DNA from: Spiroplasma kunkelii CR2-3x
GTDB taxonomy: Bacteria; Bacillota_I; Bacilli_A; Mycoplasmatales; Mycoplasmataceae
NCBI RefSeq assembly: GCF_001274875.1
Contig: NZ_CP010899.1
Span: forward strand, 930,001 to 994,000
Reading direction: 5' to 3'
Length of the DNA: 64,000 bases
This document shows, piece by piece, positions 8,353 through 18,819 of the stretch (its first letter is position 1; each line of letters opens with the position of its first letter). Below the pieces are notes generated by a model. That model was not told where the DNA came from and made no database searches. It was given only the letters and a program-made list of their open reading frames with translations. The translations under genes were made by a program, and so were the position numbers.

Positions 8353-9606
8353 ATGAAATATATTATTAATAATTTTAATTTGTTTGATTTACAAGCAAAA
8401 TTTAAAAATTTTTTAAGTAAAAATTATAAAAATAAATATTATAAAAAAATAAAACAAAAAATATTTTCATATATTAATTTGTGTAATGATTATTATATTA
8501 ATTATATTAATAATGATAAATTTTTGTTGAAAGATTTAATTAAAAAATATTTTAAAAATAAGTTTTCAACTTTTTATTATTGAGCGAATAGAATTTTAAT
8601 TGCATATAAAAATAATGATTTTAATAAATTGTTATTAAAGTCAACAATTCCTAATAATATTAATTATCAATATAGTAAAGATGTTCGTCAAAATATTTGT
8701 AATTTATATTTTGAATATTGTAATAAGTGTGCTGGTGGTGTTTTATCTTTGTTTTATAATTTAAAAAAAGGGATTCATGGAGAAGAATTAAAAAATAAAG
8801 CACCAAAAAATTTAAAAACATTTTTTCGTTGACTTAAAAAAGATGAAAGATGATTAAAAATAAAAAATAAAATTAAAGAAATTAAAAAACAACATCCAAG
8901 ATATGAAGTTAAAGAAATAGGTTTATTACAGATGGACGCTAAATATTTTGTACCAAGTAAATTTTCAGTTGATAAAAAGTATTATGTTTATGATTTTATT
9001 GATGAAAAAAAAGATTAGCATTAGGATATGTTTATGATAAATTAAGTATTGATAATGCTATTGATTCTGTTAAAAAAGCAATTAGTGATTTTAAAATATA
9101 TTTGGTGTTAAAATAACACGGATTAGAACTGATAACAGTTCTGAATTTATTAATAATTATCGGAATAATCAAAAAAATAATGTTAAAGAAACTAATTTTA
9201 CTCAATTTTTAACAGATAAAAATATTTTTCATCAGACAACACCCGTTCGTTCTCCACAGTCAAACGGCAAGATTGAAAGATTTCATCAAAATTATACTAA
9301 ATTATTTGTATTTGAAGAAAAAATATTAAATGTCGTTAGTTTACAGAATAAATTAAATGATTATTATTATTTTTATAATTTTGAAAGATCTCATAAGTCT
9401 TTAAATTTTCAGACACCATTTAACTTTTTGAATAGTTTAATTAAATAATTTTAAATTATTAAGTTTTTGTATTTAAACTAATTTTTAGTTTGTTTAATTT
9501 TATATTTTTTATTTATTTATTTTATGATATTTTTATATTATAAATAAATATTTTTATTATTTTTGTTATTTTCTTGTAATCTTTAAAATGTATGTGGTAT
9601 ACTACA
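8353..9606 (+). mobile_element. rve-type (IS3/IS481-like) transposase element, frameshifted
   Basis: The transposase coding region spans 8353-9448. Reading TGA as Trp, it runs through the first catalytic Asp (LLQMDAKYF), then breaks at an A8 run near 9007 and again in an A-run near 9095, where one A is missing compared with the copy at 43040. The later frame gives RTDNSSEF and PQSNGKIERFHQ, completing a DDE triad. The right end is marked by a TATACTACA boundary shared with 42520. No matching left end is visible. Confidence 0.65.
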
Positions 9607-9655
9607 AACTTATATAAACCTTGATAAACTTTATCTAAAAACTGATTTCAAGTAA

Positions 9656-9820
9656 TTAACAAAACCCCCTAAATATCAATCTAAATATTCAAAAAATAAT
9701 AGCAATAATAAAAGTTAAAAACAAAGTAAAACAAATATAAACCAACGCGGGCAGCATATCTACAGCAAATATAATCTGTATAAATTCAATATAAATATCA
9801 AAAACACTTTTTTATAACAT
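9656..9820 (-). pseudogene. Small hydrophobic protein with stop at codon 3
   Basis: A good ribosome site (AGAAAGGA) and ATG are followed by TTA TAA. After that stop the frame stays open for 51 codons with one long span (LVYICFTLFLTFIIAIIFW) and a basic end FRLIFRGFC. The architecture recalls phage coat or small membrane proteins. Either a recent nonsense change has killed it or an internal start (ATG at codon 23) is used. Confidence 0.4.
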
Positions 9821-9851
9821 TTTTATTTTTCCTTTCTATTTTAACAAAATA

Positions 9852-9882
9852 AAAAACAGCAAATTTAGTTACTGTTTTTATT
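9852..9882 (-). terminator. Terminator after ABC exporter operon
   Basis: AAAAACAG and CTGTTTTT pair around a 12-nt loop with a U-run when read on the minus strand. It is 20 nt past the permease stop. Confidence 0.65.
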
Positions 9883-9903
9883 ATTTATATTTTTTAAAAT
9901 AAT

Positions 9904-10717
9904 TTATAATGATAAACTTTTTTTATTAAATATTCAATTTCCTAAAAAAAATAAACTAGTTCCTAAAATAAACATAGTTGGTAATTGTCAAGAAAAATCC
10001 AAACTTTTAGGTTTTACTGGTTCAGCAATAATAAGACCTTTATAAGCTGATGGTAACTCAGTAAAATTTAATGCTGATTTAAATAATGAAATAATTGTTA
10101 AAAATTTTAAATTATGGAAATTTAAATTATTTAAATAATAAGCTAAAACATATAATATTAAAAATAATATTGAAATAAATGATAATATTGTTAAACATAG
10201 TACAGAGTTATCAAAACAACAATTAATAACTCAAACAATAGAAGTTCATAATATTCATAATAATAAAAATGAAAAACTTGTAAGAACTAAGTTTATTTGA
10301 TTTTGTTGATTAAAATCTTTTTGGTAAACCAAAGAGAAAAAAATTAACTGTAAAATTAAAGATCCAATATTTAAAATTATAATTGATAAAATTAATGTAA
10401 AAATTTTTGAGTTTAAAATTGTTTTTCTTGACATAGGTAATACTAATCAACAAGCGAAATAGCCTTTATTAATTTCTTTCTTTAATAATATATAAGCTGC
10501 AATTATTGAATATGGAAAAATTAAAATAACCCCACAATAAATACCATAAGTAAAATATTTAAGACAAATTGCACCTGTAAAAATATCTTTAGTAGTTGGA
10601 TTAAAACATTTTAGAGTTGCAGGAAAAAATTGTTAATAATAAAAGAAAAATAGATCATGTAATTAAAACTATTTTTATATTTTTAAACTGTAATTTTACA
10701 AATTTTAAATTAATCAT
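9904..10717 (-). pseudogene. ABC-2-type permease, frameshifted
   Basis: The start overlaps the end of the ATPase gene by 8 nt. The first 37 codons (MINLKFVKLQFKNIKIVL...) end at a TAA, but the neighbouring frame continues from FPATLKCFNPTTKD for some 230 codons with six or so membrane spans (VILIFPYSIIAAYILL, LILSIIILNIGSLILQL) to the stop at 9904. A one-base change in the T-run near 10630 explains the break. Otherwise it would be the membrane half of a small ABC exporter. Confidence 0.65.
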
Positions 10718-11615
10718 TGAAATTTACCTCTTTTTCATAAAATTTAATAAAATGTTGTTCTAAATTAAATGGTAATTCTTTAAAATATTCTAGTTGATAA
10801 TCTGTTATTTCTTTTAAAAAATTATTTATATTATTTTGACTGATTTCAACTTTTATTATTTTTGTTACTTTATTAGTATCAATTATTTTTCATTTTTTCT
10901 TCATAAAATTATCATAATCATTAATAGTTATAAATTTTAATTCATAAATTTTATCAGCATTATTTTTAAGTTCTATAATATTAACTTCTGATACAATTTT
11001 ACCTTTTTTAATAATTGCTACTTTATCACAAGTATTATCAATTTCGCTAAAAATATGGGAACTCATAAAAATGGTTGCATCTTGTTTTTGTGAATTTTTA
11101 ACTAATGTATCAAATTTTTGTTGCATTAAAGGGTCTAATCCTGAAGTTGGTTCATCTAAAATTAATACTTTTGGCTTATGCATAAAAGCACTAATTATAG
11201 CTACTTTTTGTTTCATTCCTTTTGACATTTTTTTAATTTTCTGTTTAGGATTAAAATCAAAATATTCAATTAGTTTTTCTACATATTCCCAATCAACATT
11301 TCCTCTAATTTCAGAAATTGTTTTTAAATAACTAATTCCTGTCATATAATTTGGTAAATTAACTTCACCAGCTAAATAACCTAAATCTTTCATAATATTT
11401 TTAGTATTTTTTCATACATCATAACCTAAAATAGTACCTGTACCATTATCAGATTTAATAAATCCTACCATTTGACGAATAACAGTTGTTTTACCAGCAC
11501 CATTGGGGCCAATAAATCCATAAACTTCTCCTTTTTTAACGTCTATATTAATATTAAAACAACCAATATTAGGGTTATATTTCTTTGTAATATTTTTTAA
11601 TGATATTATTTCCAT
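10710..11615 (-). CDS. ABC transporter ATP-binding protein
   Basis: The 301-residue protein has Walker A GPNGAGKTT (near residue 40), signature SKGMKQK, Walker B KVLILDEPTSGLD and switch His SSHIF. This set belongs to the BcrA/NatA-type exporters that pair with ABC-2 permeases. The ATG at 11615 is chosen because AGGA lies 9 nt upstream; the in-frame ATG at 11624 touches that site. One TGA Trp occurs early. It is translationally coupled to the permease gene, which is frameshifted, so the exporter is probably non-functional. Confidence 0.85.
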
Positions 11616-11692
11616 ATCTCTCATTCCTGTCTATTTTTTAAATTAAAACAATTAATACCATATAAATTAATATTTTATTATTATATTTAATA

Positions 11693-11716
11693 AAAAAGCA
11701 CATAAGTACTTTTAAT
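11693..11716 (-). terminator. Terminator after 274-aa membrane protein
   Basis: AAAAGTAC and GTGCTTTT pair (one G-U) around TTAT and run into a U-tract on the minus strand, 27 nt beyond the stop codon. Confidence 0.6.
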
Positions 11717-11742
11717 AACTTAATTGCTGAGTAAAATATTTA

Positions 11743-12567
11743 TTAAAAATTTTTTGCTTGTTGACAACGTTTTGTAACTTTTACCATACTAAAATGATAT
11801 AAGCCTCCAAAAGCAGAAATAATCCCTGAAATTAAAATAATAGCAATTATAAATCAAACAATACCAGATAGACCTTGTACTTTTGGATTTGTAATTTGTA
11901 AAAAGAAATATTGATATGCAATCTTTAGATGCATTCCACTATATTCACATAATATTCCTTTAATAACTCCATAAATACCATATAAAATTGGATAAATAAA
12001 ATATCACCCTAATTTTTGTCGATAAAATTGCTTTGTTGAAACTAATGGAGACTGCTTAGCAAAGATAACAATATAAATAATTGTTAATACTGGTAAAACA
12101 GCATGCAGAATAATTTGCTCTGTTCACTGTAGAGGCCCTCACATTAAATCTTTATTTTTTAAGATTGCTGGTAATAATACGAAATTGTAAATTAAACAAG
12201 TAACGGTAATATACACAACAACTGATAATGAGAAATAAGTTTTTAATGGTTTAATAATCCCTTCTTGCCGATGGCAAATAATTGCAATTACAAATCAAAT
12301 TAATACTAAAAAATTTGATTGTGTTGTAAAAAATGAAATTCATCATATTGTGTAACCAGCATAATTTCAATGATTAATTGTGCCTGTTTGATCATAAACA
12401 GCTCATAAATATGTTACTTGGTTATTACTGTCCGTCACAATCATTTTGTCTAAATGAAGTAAATTAGTTAAATAATTAGTTAGTAATCCAAATAAAGCAA
12501 CTAATGCAATAATTATTTTGAATCAAAACCGTCAGTCACGACAATAATATTTGATAAAGTTTTGCAT
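11743..12567 (-). CDS. Multi-pass membrane protein (274 aa), DUF1600/Pr6Pr-like
   Basis: The protein has about six membrane spans (IIIALVALFGLLTNYLTN, WISFFTTQSNFLVLIWFVI, ILHAVLPVLTIIYIVIF and others). An FFTTQSN motif and HAVLP resemble the Pr6Pr/DUF1600 membrane proteins common in Spiroplasma and Mycoplasma. At least ten Trp are TGA. The function is unknown. It lies downstream of mtnN on the same strand but 57 nt apart and has its own terminator. Confidence 0.6.
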
Positions 12568-12624
12568 TTAATCCCTCTTTCTAATTGATAACATTGATTA
12601 AATTATATCTTAATTTTTAATTTT

Positions 12625-13305
12625 TTATTCTTGATTATTAAATAATTCTCCTGAAATTAATTCACAAATTAAAATTCCTGCCTGTGATAAATTTTGTTTA
12701 AATTGTATTGTTGAACTTTTCTTATTTGCTTGTAAATAATCTGTAACAATTTTAATACTAACAATTGGGATCTGATAATTTAAAGCAACTTGAAAAAAAG
12801 TACAACCTTCCATATCAACTACATCAATCTTATTTTTAAATTTAGTTTTAATATGCTCAAAATATTCTATTTTATCAATAAAAATATCACTACTGCCTAA
12901 AACTGCTGTTTGAATGTGCGGCATTTTTGTTGTAATTGTAGCTATTAATTTTTTATCACTATAATAACTAGGTAATTCGCCAGGGATTTGCCCCATTGCA
13001 TAACCAAACTCTTGGGCATCAGCAAAAGTATAGTAAGCTTCCGTAATTGCTAAAACTGATAATGGTTTAAAATTTGGTTTTAAAGTCCCAACTGTTCCAA
13101 GATTATAAACTGTTTTAATTGCATAATCTTTAAGTAAGGTTGTTAAAGTCATAGCGGCATTAACTAATCCAATTTTGCTAATTGCGAATAATAAATTATC
13201 TTTTTGATATACTTCAATCTGGGTATATTTATCAACTATTGTTGGTTTTAAAACATTTAAAGTTGCTGCCAATTCCTCTTTCATTGCACTAATAATTAAA
13301 TTCAT
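12625..13305 (-). CDS. mtnN: 5'-methylthioadenosine/S-adenosylhomocysteine nucleosidase
   Basis: The 226-residue length is normal for the family. Motifs seen are the N-terminal MKEEL, GLVNAA (near 47), NLGTVGTL (near 69), VDMEG (near 164) with the substrate-binding Glu, and KIVTDY with the catalytic Asp. The enzyme cleaves MTA and SAH to adenine plus the thioribose or homocysteine product, in methyl-cycle salvage. The start is 4 nt after the nadD-HD stop, so the two are co-transcribed. Confidence 0.93.
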   Translation of the reverse strand: MNLIISAMKEELAATLNVLKPTIVDKYTQIEVYQKDNLLFAISKIGLVNAAMTLTTLLKDYAIKTVYNLGTVGTLKPNFKPLSVLAITEAYYTFADAQEFGYAMGQIPGELPSYYSDKKLIATITTKMPHIQTAVLGSSDIFIDKIEYFEHIKTKFKNKIDVVDMEGCTFFQVALNYQIPIVSIKIVTDYLQANKKSSTIQFKQNLSQAGILICELISGELFNNQE

Positions 13306-13309
13306 AACG

Positions 13310-14407
13310 TTATTTATCCTCTTTTCACTGCTGATAAGTCAATTGTATATTTTTTCCTAAATGATCAATGCTTTGCTTCGCGACTGCTCGTTCAAATTGA
13401 ACTATTAATAATTCTTGAAATGCCTTTACTAAATCTTTTTGAGCTAATGTTCGATAATAATCAACTTTTAAATAATTTCGTTCATTACTAATTTTATCCG
13501 CAACAAAAATTAGCATTTCAAATAAAGTCATTTCTGGTCGACCAACAGTATGCCATTTAATTGCTGATAAAATATATTCATCATTAAATAATAAATCATA
13601 TTTTAAATGGCAATAACCAGTATAGGCATGCCAAGTAGCAATTGGCTCTGATAAAAACGTTGGTAAATATTTTGTTAGATATGCTTTTTGTTTTTGTTCT
13701 AATCATTGTTTTGTAATATCATGATAAGTCCCAGCAATTAAAGCTTTTTGCGGATTTAACTTATGAACTAATGCTAATTCCCGCGCTTTTTGACCAACAT
13801 TTAAACAATGTTGAAAGCGTTCCTTATCCATATTTTGGCATAGTCGTTCTGGGAAATATAATAAATTATTATTAATATAATTCGTAATATTTGGCAATTG
13901 TAATGCAATGTTTTTTCCTTCTCGTAACATTGTTGATGATAAATGTAAATTATTATAAAATGGAATTAACATTGCTTGATATTGTTTTAAAATTGTTTGA
14001 TCAATTGGTTCATTTCGTTGGAAAACAATAAAAGTTTGCATTTTTGCTAATTCATTAATATTGTTTCATTTATTTAATGATGCTAGTTGATCAGAACCAA
14101 TCATAAAATAAAACTTATGATGAGGAAATTGCTGTTGCAATTTTAAAACAGTTTCATATGTTGTACTAGGCTTTACATTTTTTAATTCAATTAAATTAAT
14201 TTTAACATCCACTAAATCAGCGATTGCTAAATTAATCATTGCGATACGATCCGTAGGGGGGGATAATTTTCGTGTTTTAAAAGGATTCTGATTTGTTGGA
14301 ATAATTCAAATTTCATCAATATCTGTTTTTGTTTTAACAAGATTAATCATTGCTAAATGGTCAGTATGAAATGGGTCAAAACTACCACCAAATAATGCTA
14401 TCTTCAT
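13310..14407 (-). CDS. nadD: Nicotinate-nucleotide adenylyltransferase fused to HD phosphohydrolase
   Basis: The protein has 365 residues. The N-terminal half (1-190) has GGSFDPFH and SSTMLRE, the nucleotidyltransferase signatures of NadD, which makes deamido-NAD. The C-terminal half (about 195-365) has an HD-domain pattern (HCLNVGQKA, GTYHDITKQ, and WHT near 290) like YqeK. The fused NadD-YqeK form is usual in mollicutes. GGAGG stands 7 nt before the ATG. It is followed closely by mtnN, making a small nucleotide-salvage operon. Confidence 0.88.
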
Positions 14408-14458
14408 TTATTCTTCCTCCCAATCCAAAAATAACAGCAAATTCAAACAAAATAAAAA

Positions 14459-15184
14459 TTATTCATCTTTATTTTTAATTCCTAATTCAACTAAAACATC
14501 TTCGACAGTATCACGCACAACTTCTTGAAATTGTTTAATAGATAATGTAATGGTAGCATTTTCTTTTTCACTTAAATAATTAGCATTTTTTTTTTGTAAG
14601 TTTTGTTTAAAATTATTAATTTCATTTTTATTACCAGTAATTGTAACTTTATTTTTTTTTACCCCTTTTGGGATATTCTCTTCTAATGATTCACAATTAT
14701 GGTTTAACTCTAACTTATCATCATCACGATGAGAAATTTTAATGCGATCCATAATATATGCCATTCGATCATTAAAATTCCGTTCTTTAATTTGATTTAG
14801 CATTTGTTGAAATTCATTTGGTTGAACTTGTGAACTATCACGTAATTTTTTTAATTGTTCTAAACGTTCTAAAAAATTTTCATATTCATTAACATTATAT
14901 TCTTCTTTGTATTTATTAATTTGATGATGTGCATTTTGAACAAGGCTATGAATATTATTAACATTCTTTTGGTTCGATGGTTTGATGTGTTGTTCAGTAT
15001 TTCTAATTTCAGAATTTTCTGATTTATTTACCATCACTTGTGTTGATTGTTGCACTTTAAAGTCAACTGTTTCATCACTAAAATTAACCCCACTAAATGC
15101 TTCAATTTCATTATCAAAAGCACTAGCTGTTTTTAAATTTACTATTTTTTGTTCAGTTTTTTTTCGTCTTCATCATTTAAACAT
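14459..15184 (-). CDS. Coiled-coil protein of unknown function (241 aa)
   Basis: Reading TGA as Trp extends the frame to an ATG at 15184 (MFKWWRRKKTEQK) behind AGAGG. The middle (residues about 85-150) is rich in Glu, Lys, Gln and Leu with heptad-like spacing (NFLERLEQLKKLRD). The C-terminus (ITLSIKQFQEVVRDTVEDVL) looks like a small folded helix. No signal peptide is present, so it is probably cytoplasmic. It is the first gene of the minus-strand group with nadD. I do not recognise a family. Confidence 0.65.
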
Positions 15185-15288
15185 ATTTTTGCCTCTAATT
15201 CCATATACATTATTATATAATAAATTATATAATAAATTATTAAAATTTCTTGCAGTTTTTTCCAACAATGTTAAGATAATATTGTAAT

Positions 15289-15372
15289 TGACAGAGGTAA
15301 CTTATAAAACATAAGTTTGAGAAATACTCTTAGAACCTGATCTAGTTAACACTAGCGTAGGGAGTTCAAATT
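15289..15372 (+). promoter_or_regulatory. TPP (thi-box) riboswitch
   Basis: The sequence contains the family landmarks in order: TTTGAGA (the CUGAGA element), CTTAGAACCTGATC and CTAGTTAACACTAGCGTAGGGA. These form the pyrimidine- and pyrophosphate-sensing helices of the thiamine pyrophosphate aptamer. A promoter-like TTGCAG ... GATAAT lies at 15250-15280. Downstream, AAATTT..AATTT segments at 15367-15402 can pair, but no clear U-run terminator is seen. It controls the thiT-like gene at 15461. Confidence 0.9.
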
Positions 15373-15460
15373 TGTTATTTATTTAATTTAATAAATTTAA
15401 TTTGATGCTCACTTTTACAGAAGTTAATTACAAAATTATTTGTGTAAGGAGATTTTTTAT

Positions 15461-16486
15461 ATGGTTACACCACCATCTTTTAAGATTAAGTTAAACCAAC
15501 AAAACATTATTTTATGATACAATAAAGTAACAATTTTTATTGTCATAAGTTTATACCTTGGTATTTTAATAACGCTTAGTATTTTACCACTATCAAGATT
15601 AAATAAACTATTTCATTTAAATAATGACCAATATTTTAAAAATATATGATTTTTTTGTTTAATGACTTGTGGACTTGGTTTAATATTTAGTATCATATCT
15701 GCAATAAGTGTTTGATTAACAAATTATGAAGAATATATTAATTATAAGTTTCAGTTTATTATTTTAAATATTATTAGTTTGAATATTCTTAATTTAATTA
15801 GTAATATTATAATTTATAGTTATGAAATAAAGGTTAGTTATTTATTATTTACTAATACTATGAAACGAAAACGATTTTTAATTAATTTAGGAATTTGAAA
15901 ATGAAAAACATTTGATATTGTTATTATTGCGATGTTTGTAGCAGTAACCTTAGCTTTAGCATATTTAGAAACATTATTGCCTAACTTACCATATGGTGGT
16001 GGCATTGGTTTAAAATATCTTCCACTTATCGTTATTGCTTTTTTACACTCAGCAATCGCTGGTCTTATAACTGGGAGTATTAGTGCCCTGATGTCATTTC
16101 TATTTATTGCTTCAAATTTTATTGTTTCACCATGATCATATTTATTAGATTATTTTGTTCCAATGATTATTCCAACAATTGCGGGTTTTATACGTTTTAA
16201 AGTTAATAATGACAAAAAATATATTACTTATGTTAATTATATTATTATTTGTTTTAGTATTATTACTCTTATTTACTTGTCACAAGTATTAGTTGGTGTT
16301 TTAATTTGAACAACTTTATTCCCTGATTCAGTTTGACCAGGTTATAGTAATTGATTATATGCCATTGTTTATAACTTTATTCATAGTTTTCTTTTTACAT
16401 ATCCAATTATTCAAATTGTTGTTCCTTTTATTTTACGTAGTTTAGCTCCCATTTTTTGACAACGTTATTTAAAATATGATAGTTAA
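15461..16486 (+). CDS. thiT: Thiamine ECF transporter S component (ThiT-like) with N-terminal extension
   Basis: The 341-residue protein has a C-terminal ThiT-like unit starting near residue 155 (MFVAVTLALAYLETLLP, GGIGLKYLPLIVIAFLHS, SPWSYLLDYFVP), matching the thiamine-binding region of ThiT. The 150 residues before it hold three to four additional membrane spans not found in ordinary ThiT of about 190 residues. The TPP riboswitch upstream supports the substrate. AAGGAG stands 9 nt before the ATG. The energy-coupling ATPases are not in this window. Confidence 0.85.
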
Positions 16487-16506
16487 ATAAATAAACAAAA
16501 GAACAA

Positions 16507-16549
16507 TAAAAAAATGCAATTATCATTTTTATGATAATTGCATTTTTTT
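16507..16549. terminator. Bidirectional terminator between thiT and tkt
   Basis: TGCAATTATCA and TGATAATTGCA pair perfectly around a short loop, flanked by A7 and T7. It ends both convergent genes, and the tkt stop codon is in the loop. Confidence 0.88.
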
Positions 16550-18493
16550 ATTAATAGCATTAACAATGTTTTCTACATTAAAACCAAAATATTCTAATAC
16601 ATCTTGAAATGGTCCTGATTGTCCAAAAGCGTTAATTCCAAAATTTAAACCATTAGAAGTATAACGTTCTCAACCAAAGGTTGCTCCTAATTCAATTGAC
16701 GCAATTAAAGCTGTTGGTTCTAACAATTTTTGTTTATAGAAAGAAGCATCTTGCTGCTCAAATAATTCTCAACAAGGCATTGATACTACTTTTACTTTAA
16801 TTTTTTTATCATGTTCTAATTTGTTTGCAACAGCAATCGCCATGTTAACTTCACTACCAGTTGCTAACAATACAACATCATTATTATCTTCTTGTCCATA
16901 AACTTGATAAGCTCCTTTTTTAACTGCCTCAACACTTGAATGTTCTAATTCTGGTAAATCTTGTCGTGTAATTAAAATAACACTTGGAGTATGTTTTGAT
17001 TGTAAAGCGATATGATAAGCTCCTAATGTTTCATTAAAATCAGCTGGACGAAAAACATTTAAGTTTGGCTGACTACGTAACATTGCTAATTGTTCAATTG
17101 GTTGGTGCGTTGGACCATCTTCACCAACAGCGATTGAATCATGCGATAAAATATAAATAGCTGGAATTTCCATTAATGAACTTAAACGAATAGCTGGCTT
17201 CATATAATCAGCAAAAACAAAAAAACCACTTGCAAAAGGAATTAATCCACGGTGTAAACAAATTCCATTATTAATGGCTGCCATTGCAAATTCACGCACT
17301 CCATAAGCTAAATTACGGCCTAATCGATTTTCAGGACTATAAACACCATCAGTTCCCTTTGCTTTTGTACTACCACTTAAATCAGCACTACCACCAATTA
17401 AAGCTGGAATAATATTAGAAAGACGGTCAAGGATTGCCCCACTACTAATTCGTGTTGCTTGTGGCTTAATTGGTTTTAAATCACAAAAATCTTGTGGATT
17501 AAAATTAAAATTACCATAAACGGCATCATCAAGTTCTTTAGCTAAAGTAGAATTTTCTTTGCAAAGACCTTGATACATTTCTAATCATTCCTGATATTTT
17601 TTAATTCCTCGTTGTTTAACATTAATTTCAAAATCCTTATAAACTTCACTAGGAACTTCAAATGGTTTATAATCTCATTTTAACATTTTACGAACTGTTT
17701 CAATATCACTTCCTAACGGCGCCCCATGTACTGCTGGTGTACCTTGTTTTGTTGCCCCATCACCAATTATTGTTTTTACTTCTATTAATGTTGGTTTATC
17801 ACTTTTTTTTGCTTTTATAATAGCTTGATCAATTGCTTCAATATCATTACCATCTTTGACAAAAATATAATTTCAATTTGCTGCTTTAAAACGATCAGCA
17901 ATGTTTTCACTTTGTGCAACATTAACCATATTATCTAATTGCACATCATTAGAATCAAATAATACAATTAATTTATTTAATTTTCAATGTCCTGCTAAAG
18001 ATATTGCTTCTTGTGTAACTCCTTCTTGTAAATCACCATCACCACATAAAACATAAGTATAATGATCATAAAGATTATATTTATTGGTATTGTATCTTGC
18101 TGCTAAATGCGTTTCTGCTAACGCTAAACCAACTGCTTCTGCAAGTCCTTGGCCAAGAGGACCCGTTGTCACATCCACTCCGGGCGTTAAATGTGATTCC
18201 GGATGACCAGGAGTAATTGAATCAACTTGACGAAAATTTCGTAAATCATCAATATTAAGATCAAATCCTGATAAATGCAATAACGAATATAATAAAGCAC
18301 TACCATGTCCTGCTGCTAAAACAAAACGATCACGATTTGTTCATTTATCCACTTGTGGGTTAACAACTAAGTGTCTTGTGAATAAAGTATATGCCATTGG
18401 CGCAGCACCAAGAACAATTCCTGAATGGCCTGAATTTGCTTTATTAATTGCTTCAATTCCCAACATTTTGATTGTATCAATTGATTTTTTCAT
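16529..18493 (-). CDS. tkt: Transketolase
   Basis: The 654 residues are the full length for the family. The thiamine-diphosphate and Mg site reads GDGDLQEG followed by LFDSND. Other signatures are GHPESH, TGPLGQG and the phosphate-binding [15 protein letters not shown]. The enzyme moves two-carbon units in the non-oxidative pentose phosphate pathway. Several Trp are TGA. AAAAGGAG stands 8 nt upstream of the chosen ATG. It needs TPP, which fits its position convergent with the thiamine importer, although the two are transcribed separately. Confidence 0.95.
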
Positions 18494-18819
18494 TTTATTT
18501 ATCTCCTTTTTATACACTAATAAATTAATACTCATAGTATGATTGTACAACGAATTAAAAGAAAGAACTTAATAATTTGAAAAATATTCCATTAATTCTT
18601 ACTTTTTTTGAATTATTCATTTATAATTAATGAAGTTGAAATGAAAAAATTAATAGAAAAAGAGTGGTCTCTTGAATGGTTAAATATTTATTTAAAAGTC
18701 GTAATAACGCCCTCTAATTTTTTAAAAAAGTAAATTAAAAAAGAAAAGTTTTTTTTAAACCATACACTAAAAAACAATAATATGATAAATACCATAAAGC
18801 AAAGGATGTGATAATAAAA
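18494..18819. other. Intergenic, no clear gene
   Basis: The divergent promoters of tkt and the MFS-like gene should be here. A 30-codon plus-strand frame at 18641-18733 (MKKLIEKEWSLEW..., ending NFLKK) begins after a poor ribosome site. It might be an IS30 N-terminal remnant, but I would not call it a gene. The rest is A/T-rich. Confidence 0.4.

Noticed and set aside
11071-11331. 86-codon frame antisense to the ABC ATPase
   Set aside because: Shadow of the true gene on the other strand.
18494-18550. Upstream extension of tkt to an ATG at 18550
   Set aside because: The ribosome site AAAAGGAG is placed for ATG 18493, and the extension has no similarity to transketolases.
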